Notes: a model not told the origin generated them from the sequence alone. Shown: positions 1 to 8,794, counted from the first letter of the stretch. The stretch: DNA of 64,000 nt from Sedimentibacter sp. (GCA_018436705.1 JAHDLA010000018.1:186001-250000); one strand, 5' to 3'. Program-made: numbers and translations.

Positions 1-1477
1 CAGCCATGTGCGCATGATGATGCTGAACTGCTATTTTTTCAACTGCTTGTTCCATTGCATATCCTGTAGAAATATAATCTGGGTTTAAATCGCAAGCATA
101 AATATCCGGATGATAATTAAACAAACTTTTAAAATGCTCAATTTGTCTGTTAAAAGTTTTATACGTTTTATACTCTTTTAGATCCCCTATGTACTGGCTT
201 GTTGTAGCAAAACCATTTTCAGTAATACATACAGAACATTTTTGCTCAGATCCCACTGCCAATATCTTGTTCTTTATTTCTGCAGGTATTGTTAAAGGGG
301 CGTAACCGCGACCACATCGAACAAGTACCTCATGTTCATCTGCAACTTTTACTACTGCATCATCCACCGGTACAATTATTTCACGATTATTCACCAAAAA
401 GTATTCTGCAACAGCACTAAGAGCACTTACAGCGACATCATCTTTGTAGCAAATGGGAACACCGCTGATATTCCCACTAGTCATAACAAGATAATCAATC
501 TCATCGTGAAAAAGAAGAAAATGAAGAGGTGTATAAGGCAGCATAACTCCAAAACTTTTTTGATTTGGTGCAATATTTTGAGGCAAATACTCCGGTGATT
601 TCTTGCGTAGCAATAAGATTGGTTTCTTGCTTCCTGTTAATATTTCTTTTTCTTTTTTTGATACCTCACAAATTTTGTGAATTGATTCCATATTGCGAGC
701 CATTATTGCCAATGGTTTACGTGGCCTGTGTTTAAGTTTTCGAAGTTTTTTAACAGAGTCTGAATTTTCTGCATTGCAACATAAGTGATATCCTCCGATC
801 CCTTTCACCGCAAGAATTTTACCTTTATAAACCAAATCTCTGGCAAGACTTATACAATCAGGCGAATCCACCTTGTTACCTCGATCATCTAGCAGCTCCA
901 TCATTGGCCCGCAATCAGAGCAACAATTTGTTTGGGCATGAAACCGTCGGTTATCTTGGTCGCTGTATTCACTTTTGCACTGCGGACACATTTTAAACTT
1001 AGACATAGAAATGGTTTCTCTGTCATAGGGAAGGTTGTTTATAATAGAATATCTTGGCCCGCAATCTGTACAGCTTATAAAAGGATATTTAAATCGCTTG
1101 TTGCCTAATGTATTAAATTCTTTTAAACAGCTTTCACACACAGCTATATCAGCAGACAAAAAATTTGCTGTATTGTCCTCAGCCTTGCTGGTTTTAATTG
1201 AAAAATCCGCGTATCCACAAACTTGTTGTAATTTCATCTGAAAATCTGCAATTACAGCATTACTAGGATATTCATTTTTGAGTATTCGAATAAACTCTTT
1301 GATACTTCCTTCATTTCCCTCAACGTCTACTATAACTCTTGAGCCCTGGTTTTCAACCCATCCTTTGAGCTGCAGCCCTTCTGCAGTTCTATATACAAAA
1401 GGTCGAAACCCAACCCCTTGTACAATTCCTGCCAGAGTTATAACGCACCTTTTTATATTATTCAAAGACTTCTCCAT
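1..1477 (-). CDS. hypF: Carbamoyltransferase HypF, N-terminal ~490 residues (runs off left edge)
   Basis: HypF converts carbamoyl phosphate into the thiocarboxamide on HypE that becomes the CN ligands of the [NiFe] hydrogenase active site. The N-terminus is an acylphosphatase domain (about residues 8-95, with GIVQGVGFRPFVYR). Two C-x2-C...C-x2-C zinc fingers follow (starting near CESC and CPQC, about residues 113-190), then a YrdC-like domain (about 200-370). The frame is still open at position 1, just after QHHHAHMA, the start of the Kae1-like domain. The ATG at 1477 overlaps the end of hypA by 20 bases, and it is the last visible gene of the hydrogenase operon. The rest of the gene lies outside the window. 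Family assignment is firm. Confidence 0.95.
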   Translation of the reverse strand, partial: MEKSLNNIKRCVITLAGIVQGVGFRPFVYRTAEGLQLKGWVENQGSRVIVDVEGNEGSIKEFIRILKNEYPSNAVIADFQMKLQQVCGYADFSIKTSKAEDNTANFLSADIAVCESCLKEFNTLGNKRFKYPFISCTDCGPRYSIINNLPYDRETISMSKFKMCPQCKSEYSDQDNRRFHAQTNCCSDCGPMMELLDDRGNKVDSPDCISLARDLVYKGKILAVKGIGGYHLCCNAENSDSVKKLRKLKHRPRKPLAIMARNMESIHKICEVSKKEKEILTGSKKPILLLRKKSPEYLPQNIAPNQKSFGVMLPYTPLHFLLFHDEIDYLVMTSGNISGVPICYKDDVAVSALSAVAEYFLVNNREIIVPVDDAVVKVADEHEVLVRCGRGYAPLTIPAEIKNKILAVGSEQKCSVCITENGFATTSQYIGDLKEYKTYKTFNRQIEHFKSLFNYHPDIYACDLNPDYISTGYAMEQAVEKIAVQHHHAHMA

Positions 1478-1715
1478 CAATATTTTTAATAATAGCCGTA
1501 AGTTTTTCATAAGGTTTATGCTCAACATTTATGACTGTCCATTCGCCAAACATAACACTATCACGGTCTCTCAAATGAGATAAAAGATGTGGTCCTTCAA
1601 TATGGCTGCCTTCATCAACTTCAATATTTATTTCATTTATTTTGACAATTCCATTCTGTTTACAAATAGTAATAATAGATTGATATATTTTTTCTATCAA
1701 GTGTGTATCATGCAC
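1458..1715 (-). CDS. hypA: Short HypA-like nickel insertion protein lacking the zinc domain
   Basis: HypA delivers nickel to the hydrogenase large subunit with HypB. The longest frame starts with TTG at 1721, only about three bases after the AGGAGG ribosome binding site. I prefer the GTG at 1715: spacing is about nine bases, and the product then begins M-H-D, keeping the His2 nickel ligand typical of the family. The product is 85 residues against about 113 usual. The N-terminal alpha/beta part matches (KINEINIEVDEG resembles the usual GEL segment), but there is no cysteine pair of the zinc ribbon. The start overlaps the protease stop and the end overlaps hypF. HypA is the best reading; the missing zinc site makes it only moderately sure. 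Confidence 0.6.
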   Translation of the reverse strand: MHDTHLIEKIYQSIITICKQNGIVKINEINIEVDEGSHIEGPHLLSHLRDRDSVMFGEWTVINVEHKPYEKLTAIIKNIDGEVFE

Positions 1716-2172
1716 TGTCAATTTCCTCCTTTATATTTAAAATCGTTGTTAAAACAGTATTACAAATCTTATCAAAAGATTTTTGTAGCGGTTTACTAAG
1801 TTCAAAGCCAAAGCCTATTTCAGCTACTTCAATACCAATTAAATAACCTTGTGCTTTCGGATAGTATAAGTCAATTAAGTCTAAAAGGCTGAATTCGTGT
1901 TGTGTACGTAATCTTCGGCGATTTTTTAATGCATAACTGAGAAACATTACTTCAACACTTCCAGGTTCTTTTTCCTGGGACATAGCATCAATTATAACCA
2001 AGAAATCGTCAGGCTTAATCTCATCAAAACAACATTGAAAATCTGTTTCTCCAACTAATGAATCAACACAACTTGAACTGAGATTGTCTTGAATAGTACT
2101 GACAACCTTTGATCCTATTCCATCATCACACATAATACAGCTTCCAATACCTATTACAAGCATACGTTTCAT
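1708..2172 (-). CDS. Hydrogenase maturation protease (M52/HybD family)
   Basis: This nickel-dependent endopeptidase removes the C-terminal extension of the hydrogenase large subunit once the NiFe(CN)2CO centre is in place. It is 154 residues, the normal length. It opens with the family motif GIGSCIMCDDGIG (usually GxGNxLxxDDGxG); the acidic residue at about 16-17, the Asp of VIIDAM (about 62) and the His of RTQHEF (about 93) match the metal ligands known for HybD. It overlaps the large-subunit stop by four bases and the hypA start by eight, so it is translationally coupled to its substrate gene. Which large subunit it serves is inferred from that coupling. Confidence 0.93.
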   Translation of the reverse strand: MKRMLVIGIGSCIMCDDGIGSKVVSTIQDNLSSSCVDSLVGETDFQCCFDEIKPDDFLVIIDAMSQEKEPGSVEVMFLSYALKNRRRLRTQHEFSLLDLIDLYYPKAQGYLIGIEVAEIGFGFELSKPLQKSFDKICNTVLTTILNIKEEIDSA

Positions 2173-3578
2173 GGTACCACCTGCATAGTTTTAATTAAAC
2201 TGCCATTTGTATAAACATGAGTGGCGCAGGAAATACATGGGTCAAAGGATCGTATAATTCTTCCAATCTCTACCGGAAGGTCTGTGTTCTGTATTATTGT
2301 ACCAATCAACGCCTTTTCCCCAGGGCCAGGTAATTTATCTTCACTTCTTGTTGAAAGGTTCCATGCAGATGGAGTGATAATCTGATAAAGGGATATTACG
2401 CTGTTTTCTATCTTCATCCAATGGCCCAAAGCTCCCCGCGTAGTGTCAATCAAACCTGCACCTTTAGCACTCTTAGGAACTTCATATTCTTTTTGAACTG
2501 AAATGCCTGGAATAATGTTATTAAGAAGTATAAGAATAATATCTGCTATTTTTTCAGCTTCAAGAACTCTGGCCAAAGTTCTGTCCATGGTAGATATTCC
2601 ATTCCTGTAGTCACCACAAAGCCACATTCTTGCTAACGGACCAACCTCATAAGGAAGGTCTCTATACCTTGGAGCTTTCACCCATGAGTAGGCATCACTT
2701 TTTTCCATATCAGGTTCAGGAACTGTTTCATACGGCGTATAAGTATCTTCGTTTGCTATGTACCATGATGAGTAAATATTTTCAGTAATTTCTGCCGGAT
2801 TAAGTTCCACAATCTTGCCGCCGCTATACTCTAAAGGATTTACATAAAGAGTTCCAAGCTTTTCATATTCATTAAAACAGCCAAAACTGAGAAGATTTCC
2901 GTAACCTCGTCCAATTCTAAAGTACTCTTTATAGTATTCAGAAATGGTATAGGCATCAGGTATCATTTTATTGCAGATAAATTCTCTAATATTTAGCAGA
3001 AGAGATCGTAACTGCAATATTTTCTCCTGCGTTGCCTGTGCGGTAATTCCACCAATAAAAACTCCATGGTTATGCGGAGCTTTTCCACCTAAAACGGCCA
3101 GCATTTCATGCGCATTTCTGCTATACACGAGAGAATCAAAATAATGCTGTACAATTAAATCATTTTTTTGTTTTGGAAGCCTAAAGTCATTGTGGTTAGT
3201 TTCAAAAAGTGTATTGCCTTCAGGCAGCTTTATAAAATCAGGTGCCGTGTACTGATAAAAATGTCTTATGTGATTTTGAAGAAATTCGCATCCATGAATT
3301 ATATCTCTCAAATATCTGCCTTGCTGTGAAGGAATAATACCAAGAGCGTCCTCTAATGCCAGAGTAGATGCCATTGAATGAGCTGTTGAACAAATCCCGC
3401 ATATTCTTTGAGTAAAATATACAGCATCAAAGGGGCTTCTTCCTTCCAACATTTTTTCAAAGCCCCTGAAAAGCAAACCTTCTGTTTTTGCATCCGTTAC
3501 AGTATTATTGTCAATAGTCGCATCTATTTCCATAAACCCGCTAATTCGAGTAACAGGACTAATTTTTACTCTCTTCAT
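2169..3578 (-). CDS. [NiFe] hydrogenase large (catalytic) subunit
   Basis: The catalytic subunit carrying the NiFe centre for reversible H2 oxidation. The four cysteine ligands are in RICGIC (residues 58-63) and DPCISCATH (446-454). A 15-residue tail after the last His (VYTNGSLIKTMQVVP) is the peptide expected to be removed by the neighbouring protease. At 469 residues it is a little shorter than many membrane-bound uptake enzymes. It lies 13 bases after the small subunit and overlaps the protease gene. Physiological direction and electron partner cannot be read from sequence; the adjacent b5-like protein suggests a haem partner. Closest subgroup would need a phylogeny. Confidence 0.97.
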   Translation of the reverse strand: MKRVKISPVTRISGFMEIDATIDNNTVTDAKTEGLLFRGFEKMLEGRSPFDAVYFTQRICGICSTAHSMASTLALEDALGIIPSQQGRYLRDIIHGCEFLQNHIRHFYQYTAPDFIKLPEGNTLFETNHNDFRLPKQKNDLIVQHYFDSLVYSRNAHEMLAVLGGKAPHNHGVFIGGITAQATQEKILQLRSLLLNIREFICNKMIPDAYTISEYYKEYFRIGRGYGNLLSFGCFNEYEKLGTLYVNPLEYSGGKIVELNPAEITENIYSSWYIANEDTYTPYETVPEPDMEKSDAYSWVKAPRYRDLPYEVGPLARMWLCGDYRNGISTMDRTLARVLEAEKIADIILILLNNIIPGISVQKEYEVPKSAKGAGLIDTTRGALGHWMKIENSVISLYQIITPSAWNLSTRSEDKLPGPGEKALIGTIIQNTDLPVEIGRIIRSFDPCISCATHVYTNGSLIKTMQVVP

Positions 3579-3591
3579 TTATTCAGCTCTC

Positions 3592-4479
3592 CTATGTAGT
3601 ATTGTAACTAATAAATGGTTCCATTTTATCAGGAAACCCAAACATGGCGCATCCAATGCAAGGGCTATCATCCTCAATAGGCCAGTTTACACCCTCATTC
3701 CACTTTCTTACGGGGCAGTCAACTCTTGTGACCGGACCTCTGCATCCAATCTTAAACATGCAAGTTTTTTCTCCAAGTTTCGATGCAAAAATCCCGCTGT
3801 CAAAATATTTTCTCCTTGGGCATATATCATGAATTAACGTGCTGTAAAGCATAATCGGACGTTGCCTGCTATCCAATTCCGGTTCTCCAAAAAGCATTAT
3901 GTAAGCAAGTGTTCCCATAAACCAATCAGGGTGACATGGGCAGCCTGGCAGCTTTATAACCGTTTTGTTTAGTAAGTTTTGAATACCCACACATTGAGCC
4001 GGATTTGGCCTCGCCGCAGAAACACCTCCGTCGGAAGCACATGTACCCACAGCTATAACATAAGCAGCCTTTTCCCCAAACTTTTTAATTGCGTCATATG
4101 CCGTTACAGGCTGGCCTCTCCACCTTCCGATAATATTGTACAATCCATTATTCTTCGTCGAAACAGCGCCCTCAACAGCTAATATGTAATCATCATCCAT
4201 AACACTAAATAATTTTTCCATGGCGTATTCACCTTCAGCTGCCATTAGACTATTATCATAAATAAAATTTACCATTTGAGTAGCCAAGCTTTTAAAATCC
4301 GGATTTGCTCCATCTAGAAGAGAAATAATATTCCCTGAACATCCTGTAAGCTCCAACCATATTAAATTTCTTTTTTTCTTTTTATTTTGTTTAACAGAAT
4401 CTATTACTTTATGGACAAGCAAAGATGTCGTCTCCAACCTAGTGTAAAAATTAGGGCAAATACTAATTTTTTCATTCAT
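3592..4479 (-). CDS. [NiFe] hydrogenase small (Fe-S) subunit, no Tat signal
   Basis: The electron-transfer subunit carrying the proximal, medial and distal Fe-S clusters. Recognisable ligands are C47 (ELTGCSGN), GTCASDGG, LPGCPCHP, the His-x2-Cys of HDICPRR, and the later cysteines in TCMFKIGCRGP, DCPVRKW and SPCIGCAMFGFPD. There is no twin-arginine signal and no C-terminal membrane helix, so the enzyme is predicted to be cytoplasmic or to face inward. The proximal-cluster CxxC is represented by Leu44-x-x-Cys47, so one usual ligand is absent. It overlaps the b5-like gene by four bases and is followed at once by the large subunit. Identification is secure; the cluster change deserves a check. 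Confidence 0.95.
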   Translation of the reverse strand: MNEKISICPNFYTRLETTSLLVHKVIDSVKQNKKKKRNLIWLELTGCSGNIISLLDGANPDFKSLATQMVNFIYDNSLMAAEGEYAMEKLFSVMDDDYILAVEGAVSTKNNGLYNIIGRWRGQPVTAYDAIKKFGEKAAYVIAVGTCASDGGVSAARPNPAQCVGIQNLLNKTVIKLPGCPCHPDWFMGTLAYIMLFGEPELDSRQRPIMLYSTLIHDICPRRKYFDSGIFASKLGEKTCMFKIGCRGPVTRVDCPVRKWNEGVNWPIEDDSPCIGCAMFGFPDKMEPFISYNTT

Positions 4480-4910
4480 CCTATCATCTTCCCAACCACC
4501 TTCAATTTATTTAAAACCGGCTGACCTGCGTGACATGAAGCAAACTGATTGGTTACATCAGTTCCCGCCGCAAGCCCAAAATGAGTCGCTCCTCCCCAAG
4601 CCGCATTATTCGTTACATCATATACAACACCATTTACTGCCACATACGCCGGATTTCCATTCTTGCCGTTATAAGTTGATAGTTCAGCTTCCGTAAATGT
4701 TCTTGTTGTGTCTGGCTGAGAATTGTTATTACTATCACTATTCTCCAGACCTTGAACTAGAGTGGTAATATTGGATATATTTTTGCGCAGGCGATTTAAA
4801 AGCTTATTTCTAGCGCAAGAATTTGGAGTTATATATAAACAATCGATTATGTCATTTATTTCATTTAAATTATCGTTTATTAAATTTATCAAAATTTCAC
4901 TGTTTTTCAT
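4476..4910 (-). CDS. Cytochrome b5-like haem-binding domain protein
   Basis: A 144-residue protein with a helical N-terminus (about 1-60), a polar linker, and a C-terminal cytochrome b5-type domain (about 70-144): FTEAELSTYNGKNGNPAYVA, then VNGVVYDVTNNAAWGGATHF, and FASCHAGQPVLNKLKVVGK. The His in GGATH and the His in SCHAG sit where haem ligands occur in bacterial one-domain b5-like proteins. No signal peptide is visible, so it is probably cytoplasmic. It is the first gene of the hydrogenase operon, with an AAGGAG site eight bases before ATG and a four-base overlap with the small subunit. A role as electron carrier for the hydrogenase is inference from this coupling. Confidence 0.85.
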   Translation of the reverse strand: MKNSEILINLINDNLNEINDIIDCLYITPNSCARNKLLNRLRKNISNITTLVQGLENSDSNNNSQPDTTRTFTEAELSTYNGKNGNPAYVAVNGVVYDVTNNAAWGGATHFGLAAGTDVTNQFASCHAGQPVLNKLKVVGKMIG

Positions 4911-5065
4911 GTATAAATCTCCTTATATGCTTATTCAATATCAGTACATTATATTCTATATAAATTTAAATGTGTTTGTGGCAATTGCCCTTTCCGCTTT
5001 ACCACGGATGATACCATTAAGTACGAAATTCTTGTTTAAATAACTTAGGTTTTCTAAATATAAAA

Positions 5066-5091
5066 AACAACCTCTCAATTGAAAGGTTGTT
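5066..5091 (-). terminator. Terminator-like hairpin upstream of the hydrogenase operon
   Basis: Inverted repeat AACAACCT...AGGTTGTT with an eight-base stem. Read on the minus strand it is followed by a run of T. It sits about 155 bases before the b5-like gene, with no minus-strand gene upstream of it; the next gene is the divergent AraC regulator. It could be an attenuator in the operon leader or an isolated terminator. The rest of 4911-5236 holds the promoter area of the two divergent units. Confidence 0.5.
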
Positions 5092-5109
5092 AAGGCTTAT
5101 TATTAACAG

Positions 5110-5138
5110 TTGATACAACATCTTTGCTATAGTAAAAT
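5110..5138 (+). promoter_or_regulatory. Sigma-A promoter for the AraC/GyrI gene
   Basis: TTGATA (5110-5115), a 17-base spacer, and TAAAAT (5133-5138). This would start transcription near 5145, about 90 bases before the coding region at 5237. It is read directly from sequence; usage is untested. Confidence 0.5.
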
Positions 5139-5236
5139 TATATAAAAATTCTACTGTTAGCAAAACAGGAACAGCAAGCAATTCAAATAGTTGTTATAAT
5201 GTAATCACCGTACGGAGAGAAAGGTAAGGTGAAAAA

Positions 5237-6142
5237 TTGAATTACTGTCAAGCAATAGAGCAAAGCATTCACTTTATTGAAACAAATATTAAAAACAAAT
5301 TGACAGCAGAGCAAATAGCGCACAATGTCGGGTATTCTGTATTTCATTTTTGCAGAATATTTGCCATTAATCAAGGTATTCCACTCATGGAATTTGTCCG
5401 TAAAAAACGATTATTGCTTTCTCGTGAAGAACTCCTTAATAATAACAGAATTATCGAGGTTGCACTTGATTACGGATTTGAAACGGCCAGTGGATTTTCC
5501 AAAGCGTTTCGCAAAGAATTCGGTTACAGCCCAACTACCTATATTGCCAGAATGAGCGGCTGTGACACTAAAAAAATTATAACAAATACTGGAGGTAATG
5601 CTATGAACCCTGTTATTAGAAAAAAAACAGCCTTTAAGGTAGCCGGATATGGTATTAATACAAATATTGCAGAAAGTTTTACAAAGGATGTAGCTGCATA
5701 TTGGGATACCTATAATGGAGAAAATCTTGAAAGCAAAATGTATAACCAATTAAATCCGCCAAAACATGGCGAAGTAGGCATTTGTATTCCCTGTTCAGAT
5801 AATGGCAATGCTATATATCTATTGGGGGTAATCGTTGACGACTTTGAAAAAGTTACACCAGATATGATGACAATTACAGTACCAGAAGCAGAATATGCTG
5901 TTTTTACAACGCCGCCTGTCAATGGTATTAGTGAAGTACAAACCTATGATGCTGATCCACTTTCAATAGCTGTGAAAGAAACATGGAAATTTATTTTCAA
6001 TGAGTGGATTCCAAATAGCGATTATGAATTTGATGAAGCAAAAATGGATTTTGAATTTTATGATGAGCGTTGCCACACACTCGAAAATGCAGTAATGGAG
6101 ATTTATGTTCCTATCACTCGAAAAACTGATTTGACAAAATAA
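5237..6142 (+). CDS. AraC-family regulator with GyrI-like effector domain
   Basis: A 301-residue transcription regulator. Residues 1-105 form the two helix-turn-helix motifs of the AraC family (LTAEQIAHNVGYSVFHFCRI; VALDYGFETASGFSKAFRKE). Residues about 130-300 form a GyrI-like small-molecule-binding domain of the kind found in Rob, SoxS-like and BmrR-type drug-responsive regulators. The frame starts with TTG at 5237 after AAGGTGA. It stands alone between the divergent hydrogenase operon and a strong terminator, so its targets are not obvious; both neighbours are possible. Similar proteins occur at 18343 and 30271. Confidence 0.88.
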   Translation: MNYCQAIEQSIHFIETNIKNKLTAEQIAHNVGYSVFHFCRIFAINQGIPLMEFVRKKRLLLSREELLNNNRIIEVALDYGFETASGFSKAFRKEFGYSPTTYIARMSGCDTKKIITNTGGNAMNPVIRKKTAFKVAGYGINTNIAESFTKDVAAYWDTYNGENLESKMYNQLNPPKHGEVGICIPCSDNGNAIYLLGVIVDDFEKVTPDMMTITVPEAEYAVFTTPPVNGISEVQTYDADPLSIAVKETWKFIFNEWIPNSDYEFDEAKMDFEFYDERCHTLENAVMEIYVPITRKTDLTK

Positions 6143-6195
6143 GCAAACACTACTAAAGTAACTTAATAGCTACCATATAAAATCTTTCTACTCTC

Positions 6196-6241
6196 AAAAT
6201 ATAGCTGTTGCATCCTTAATTTGACGCAACAGCTATATTTT
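6196..6241 (+). terminator. Rho-independent terminator after the AraC/GyrI gene
   Basis: A 16-base perfect inverted repeat (arms AAAATATAGCTGTTGC and its complement) with a 14-base loop, ending in T residues. It lies 54 bases after the stop of the regulator and works in both directions. Confidence 0.9.
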
Positions 6242-6270
6242 CATTAATTCACAAATATTGTATAATGCAG

Positions 6271-6312
6271 ACTGAACTGCTGCCCAAAAATTAATTTTGG
6301 CAACAGTTCAGT
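6271..6312 (-). terminator. Hairpin after the SLH peptidase gene
   Basis: Inverted repeat with arms ACTGAACTG...CAGTTCAGT and further pairing inside. It lies just after the stop of the SLH double peptidase on the minus strand. It has no long T run, so termination may rely partly on the stronger hairpin at 6196-6241. Confidence 0.6.
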
Positions 6313-6322
6313 TAAATAGATG

Positions 6323-8794
6323 TTATTTTACAGCATATCCAAAGTTTAATCTAATGTTGTCTCTAAGCTCTACAAGTTCAGGATAATTATAAAAGAACTT
6401 TATTTTCTGTTCTGCAATGGTATTTCCTGCAGGTTTATTTGACAAAACGAACAGCATAAAGCTTTCTGCAATATCCTCACTGCTGTTTGTTGATGCATAC
6501 TCGTCCACAAACATTTCAGGCTTTTCCTTGTACAGTTCTGAACCTGTATCGGTGCCATATGGCTTCCAAAATTCATCATAAAAAGCTTTGATGTATGAGC
6601 CTTCCATAAAACTATCATATGTGGCATAATATTTGTTTGGATCTTTCTTTGAATTGTCCACCTGTGTATTGTTTAAAGTCAGCACATGCCCGAATTCATG
6701 CACAAAGGTTAAAAGAGTCTTGTCTTCGTTTCTGAAATTTCCGTCCTTATCAAACACATCAGTTATATCAATTCGCAATGTGTATTTTGAATTGTCTCCC
6801 TCAACAGTTGGATATATAGCGCCAAGTTGATATGAAAGCCCATCAGTCCAAACACTTAATGTATCAATATACGACTCATAGTTCGAAGTAAATTTTTCTG
6901 TAAAATCAAGAAGCCTGTAATGCAGTTTGTCAACATCCTTGTACTTCTCAATCCCATCTGTCAAATCATATTCTTCAATAACTTCTCCGCTGCCTTGATA
7001 TGAACTGCTCACTTCTATTACTCTCTTATTTTCCTTGTCAGTTAAAATATACTGCTTTGAGTGCAGCTCATCCACCCATATAAAATCATAAGATCCATTG
7101 TCATTTTCTACTTCATATTCGGGTTCGCCATATTTATCCTCAAGGATATTTTTAATTTGCTCCTCAGAATATCCTGCTTTAACAAAATCAATATCAATGT
7201 TTAGCAAATACCTTTTTGTACCCAGCAATCTGTATTCAAAAACAGTTGGAAGTGACTTATCCATATCAAACCACTTTGCATTGTAATAATAATATTCATA
7301 GTCCCAATCAATTTCATCATCATGCTTTTGGGCGATTAATTTTCCGGGGCCTCCAACCTTACCATCATTAAGCATTTTCCTTTCACCAAAGTAAAAAATT
7401 GTTTCGTCACCTATAGTGTAAGAAGGATCTTTCATTTCACTTATGTCATATGCCTTATTTGTAAGGTTTGTTGTTTCCTCACTCATAACTTCCAATAATG
7501 CTTTATAAAAAACATCGGAAAAAGCCTCTATTTTATCACAATCAATAATCGACATATTGTCTGAAACATTATGATTTTCTACCCCAATATTGTTTTGTGA
7601 AATAAGGATTGCTGGAATTCCTTCTCTGACAAATGACATATGGTCGCTTGCAGCTTCAACTTTTTCCTCAAAATAATTTCCCGTTACTTCTTTTGCTTTT
7701 TCGTTTATTATATTTCCAACAAGTGTTTTATTTCCATCTGTCGTATAAATATTAAATGCATTACTCATATAATGCCCCAGCATATCAAGCTGTATATCTC
7801 CCATAATATGCTGCTTCTCTTCACTTGAAAGGTTGTTTACATAGTATGACGAACCAAGAAGTCCCTCTTCTTCTCCGGAAAATGCAATAAAGCGAATTTC
7901 AGTATCAGATTTTATGTCTGAAACTGCTTTTGCCATTTCAAGAAGCAATGCAACGCCGCTTCCATCATCATTTGCCCCTACTGTTCCTGACACTGTGTCA
8001 TAATGAGCGCTAACGACAATAATATCCGGATTATCAACCGTTGCTTTCTTTACTGCAATAATATTAGTTCCTATGTTTGATATCTGTTCCCCTTCCAATG
8101 CTTCTTTATCCGTAAATTCAAAATTCTGTTTTTCTGTTTCATAGCCGTATGACTTTAGCTTGTCAAATATATATTCTTCCGCCTTTTCTGCTCCGACAGT
8201 TCCAATTTTTCTTGAACTCATTGTAATTTCATTTAATGTTTTTTCAATAGACAGTGAGCTTATGGCATCCGGATCACAAAATTCCTGCAATCTCAATAAA
8301 GCCAACTTTGACTGTTCAAATGTTATATTATCCTTAGGCTGAAAATAACCGTTAGGCATACCTATAAAAATGCCTATTCTATTCATTCTCTCAACACTTT
8401 CTAAGGCCCATGAAGAGATGCTTTTAGCATCTTCAAAGCTGTCGCTTTTTATATCATTTTTATCCTCTGTACTTTTTATAGCGTAAATTCTATCAATAAG
8501 TGTCGCTGCTTCTTCACGTGTTATAAGTCCTGATGGTGAAAAAGTGTCCTCAGATGTTCCGTTAATCACCTTCAAAGAATATAATCTGGCAACACTGTCA
8601 TCATCCGTATCCTTAAAAGGCTCACTGTAGTTTTGGCTTTCATCTATCATGCCCGTGTCAACCAACATTTTGTCCGCAATCCTGCAAAAATCAATTCGTG
8701 AAATTTTATCTGTGTGAATCGAAGCATATGCACTGGTTGAGAACACAGACAACAACAAGCATATAGCCAATAGAAATGACAAAGCTTTTTTCAT
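6323..8794 (-). CDS. Secreted SLH protein with M28 peptidase and C-terminal HExxH zincin domain
   Basis: An 823-residue exported protein. Residues 1-25 are a signal peptide ending near STSAYA. Residues about 27-160 hold SLH repeats that would bind it to the cell-wall polymer (TREEAATLIDRIYA). Residues about 175-445 are an M28 zinc aminopeptidase-like domain with the ligand segments SAHYDT, GANDDGSG, GEEEG, QLDMLGH and ENHNVSD. A middle beta-rich region (about 455-600) is unassigned. A C-terminal domain contains HEFGH (about residue 698), a second zincin signature. AAGGAG precedes ATG. Two different metallopeptidase sites on one surface protein suggest extracellular protein or peptide breakdown to feed an amino-acid fermenter; substrates are unknown. 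Confidence 0.9.
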   Translation of the reverse strand: MKKALSFLLAICLLLSVFSTSAYASIHTDKISRIDFCRIADKMLVDTGMIDESQNYSEPFKDTDDDSVARLYSLKVINGTSEDTFSPSGLITREEAATLIDRIYAIKSTEDKNDIKSDSFEDAKSISSWALESVERMNRIGIFIGMPNGYFQPKDNITFEQSKLALLRLQEFCDPDAISSLSIEKTLNEITMSSRKIGTVGAEKAEEYIFDKLKSYGYETEKQNFEFTDKEALEGEQISNIGTNIIAVKKATVDNPDIIVVSAHYDTVSGTVGANDDGSGVALLLEMAKAVSDIKSDTEIRFIAFSGEEEGLLGSSYYVNNLSSEEKQHIMGDIQLDMLGHYMSNAFNIYTTDGNKTLVGNIINEKAKEVTGNYFEEKVEAASDHMSFVREGIPAILISQNNIGVENHNVSDNMSIIDCDKIEAFSDVFYKALLEVMSEETTNLTNKAYDISEMKDPSYTIGDETIFYFGERKMLNDGKVGGPGKLIAQKHDDEIDWDYEYYYYNAKWFDMDKSLPTVFEYRLLGTKRYLLNIDIDFVKAGYSEEQIKNILEDKYGEPEYEVENDNGSYDFIWVDELHSKQYILTDKENKRVIEVSSSYQGSGEVIEEYDLTDGIEKYKDVDKLHYRLLDFTEKFTSNYESYIDTLSVWTDGLSYQLGAIYPTVEGDNSKYTLRIDITDVFDKDGNFRNEDKTLLTFVHEFGHVLTLNNTQVDNSKKDPNKYYATYDSFMEGSYIKAFYDEFWKPYGTDTGSELYKEKPEMFVDEYASTNSSEDIAESFMLFVLSNKPAGNTIAEQKIKFFYNYPELVELRDNIRLNFGYAVK

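Noticed and set aside
332..598. Plus-strand frames inside the hypF region
   Set aside because: They are antisense shadows; the minus strand carries a continuous HypF reading with domain motifs.
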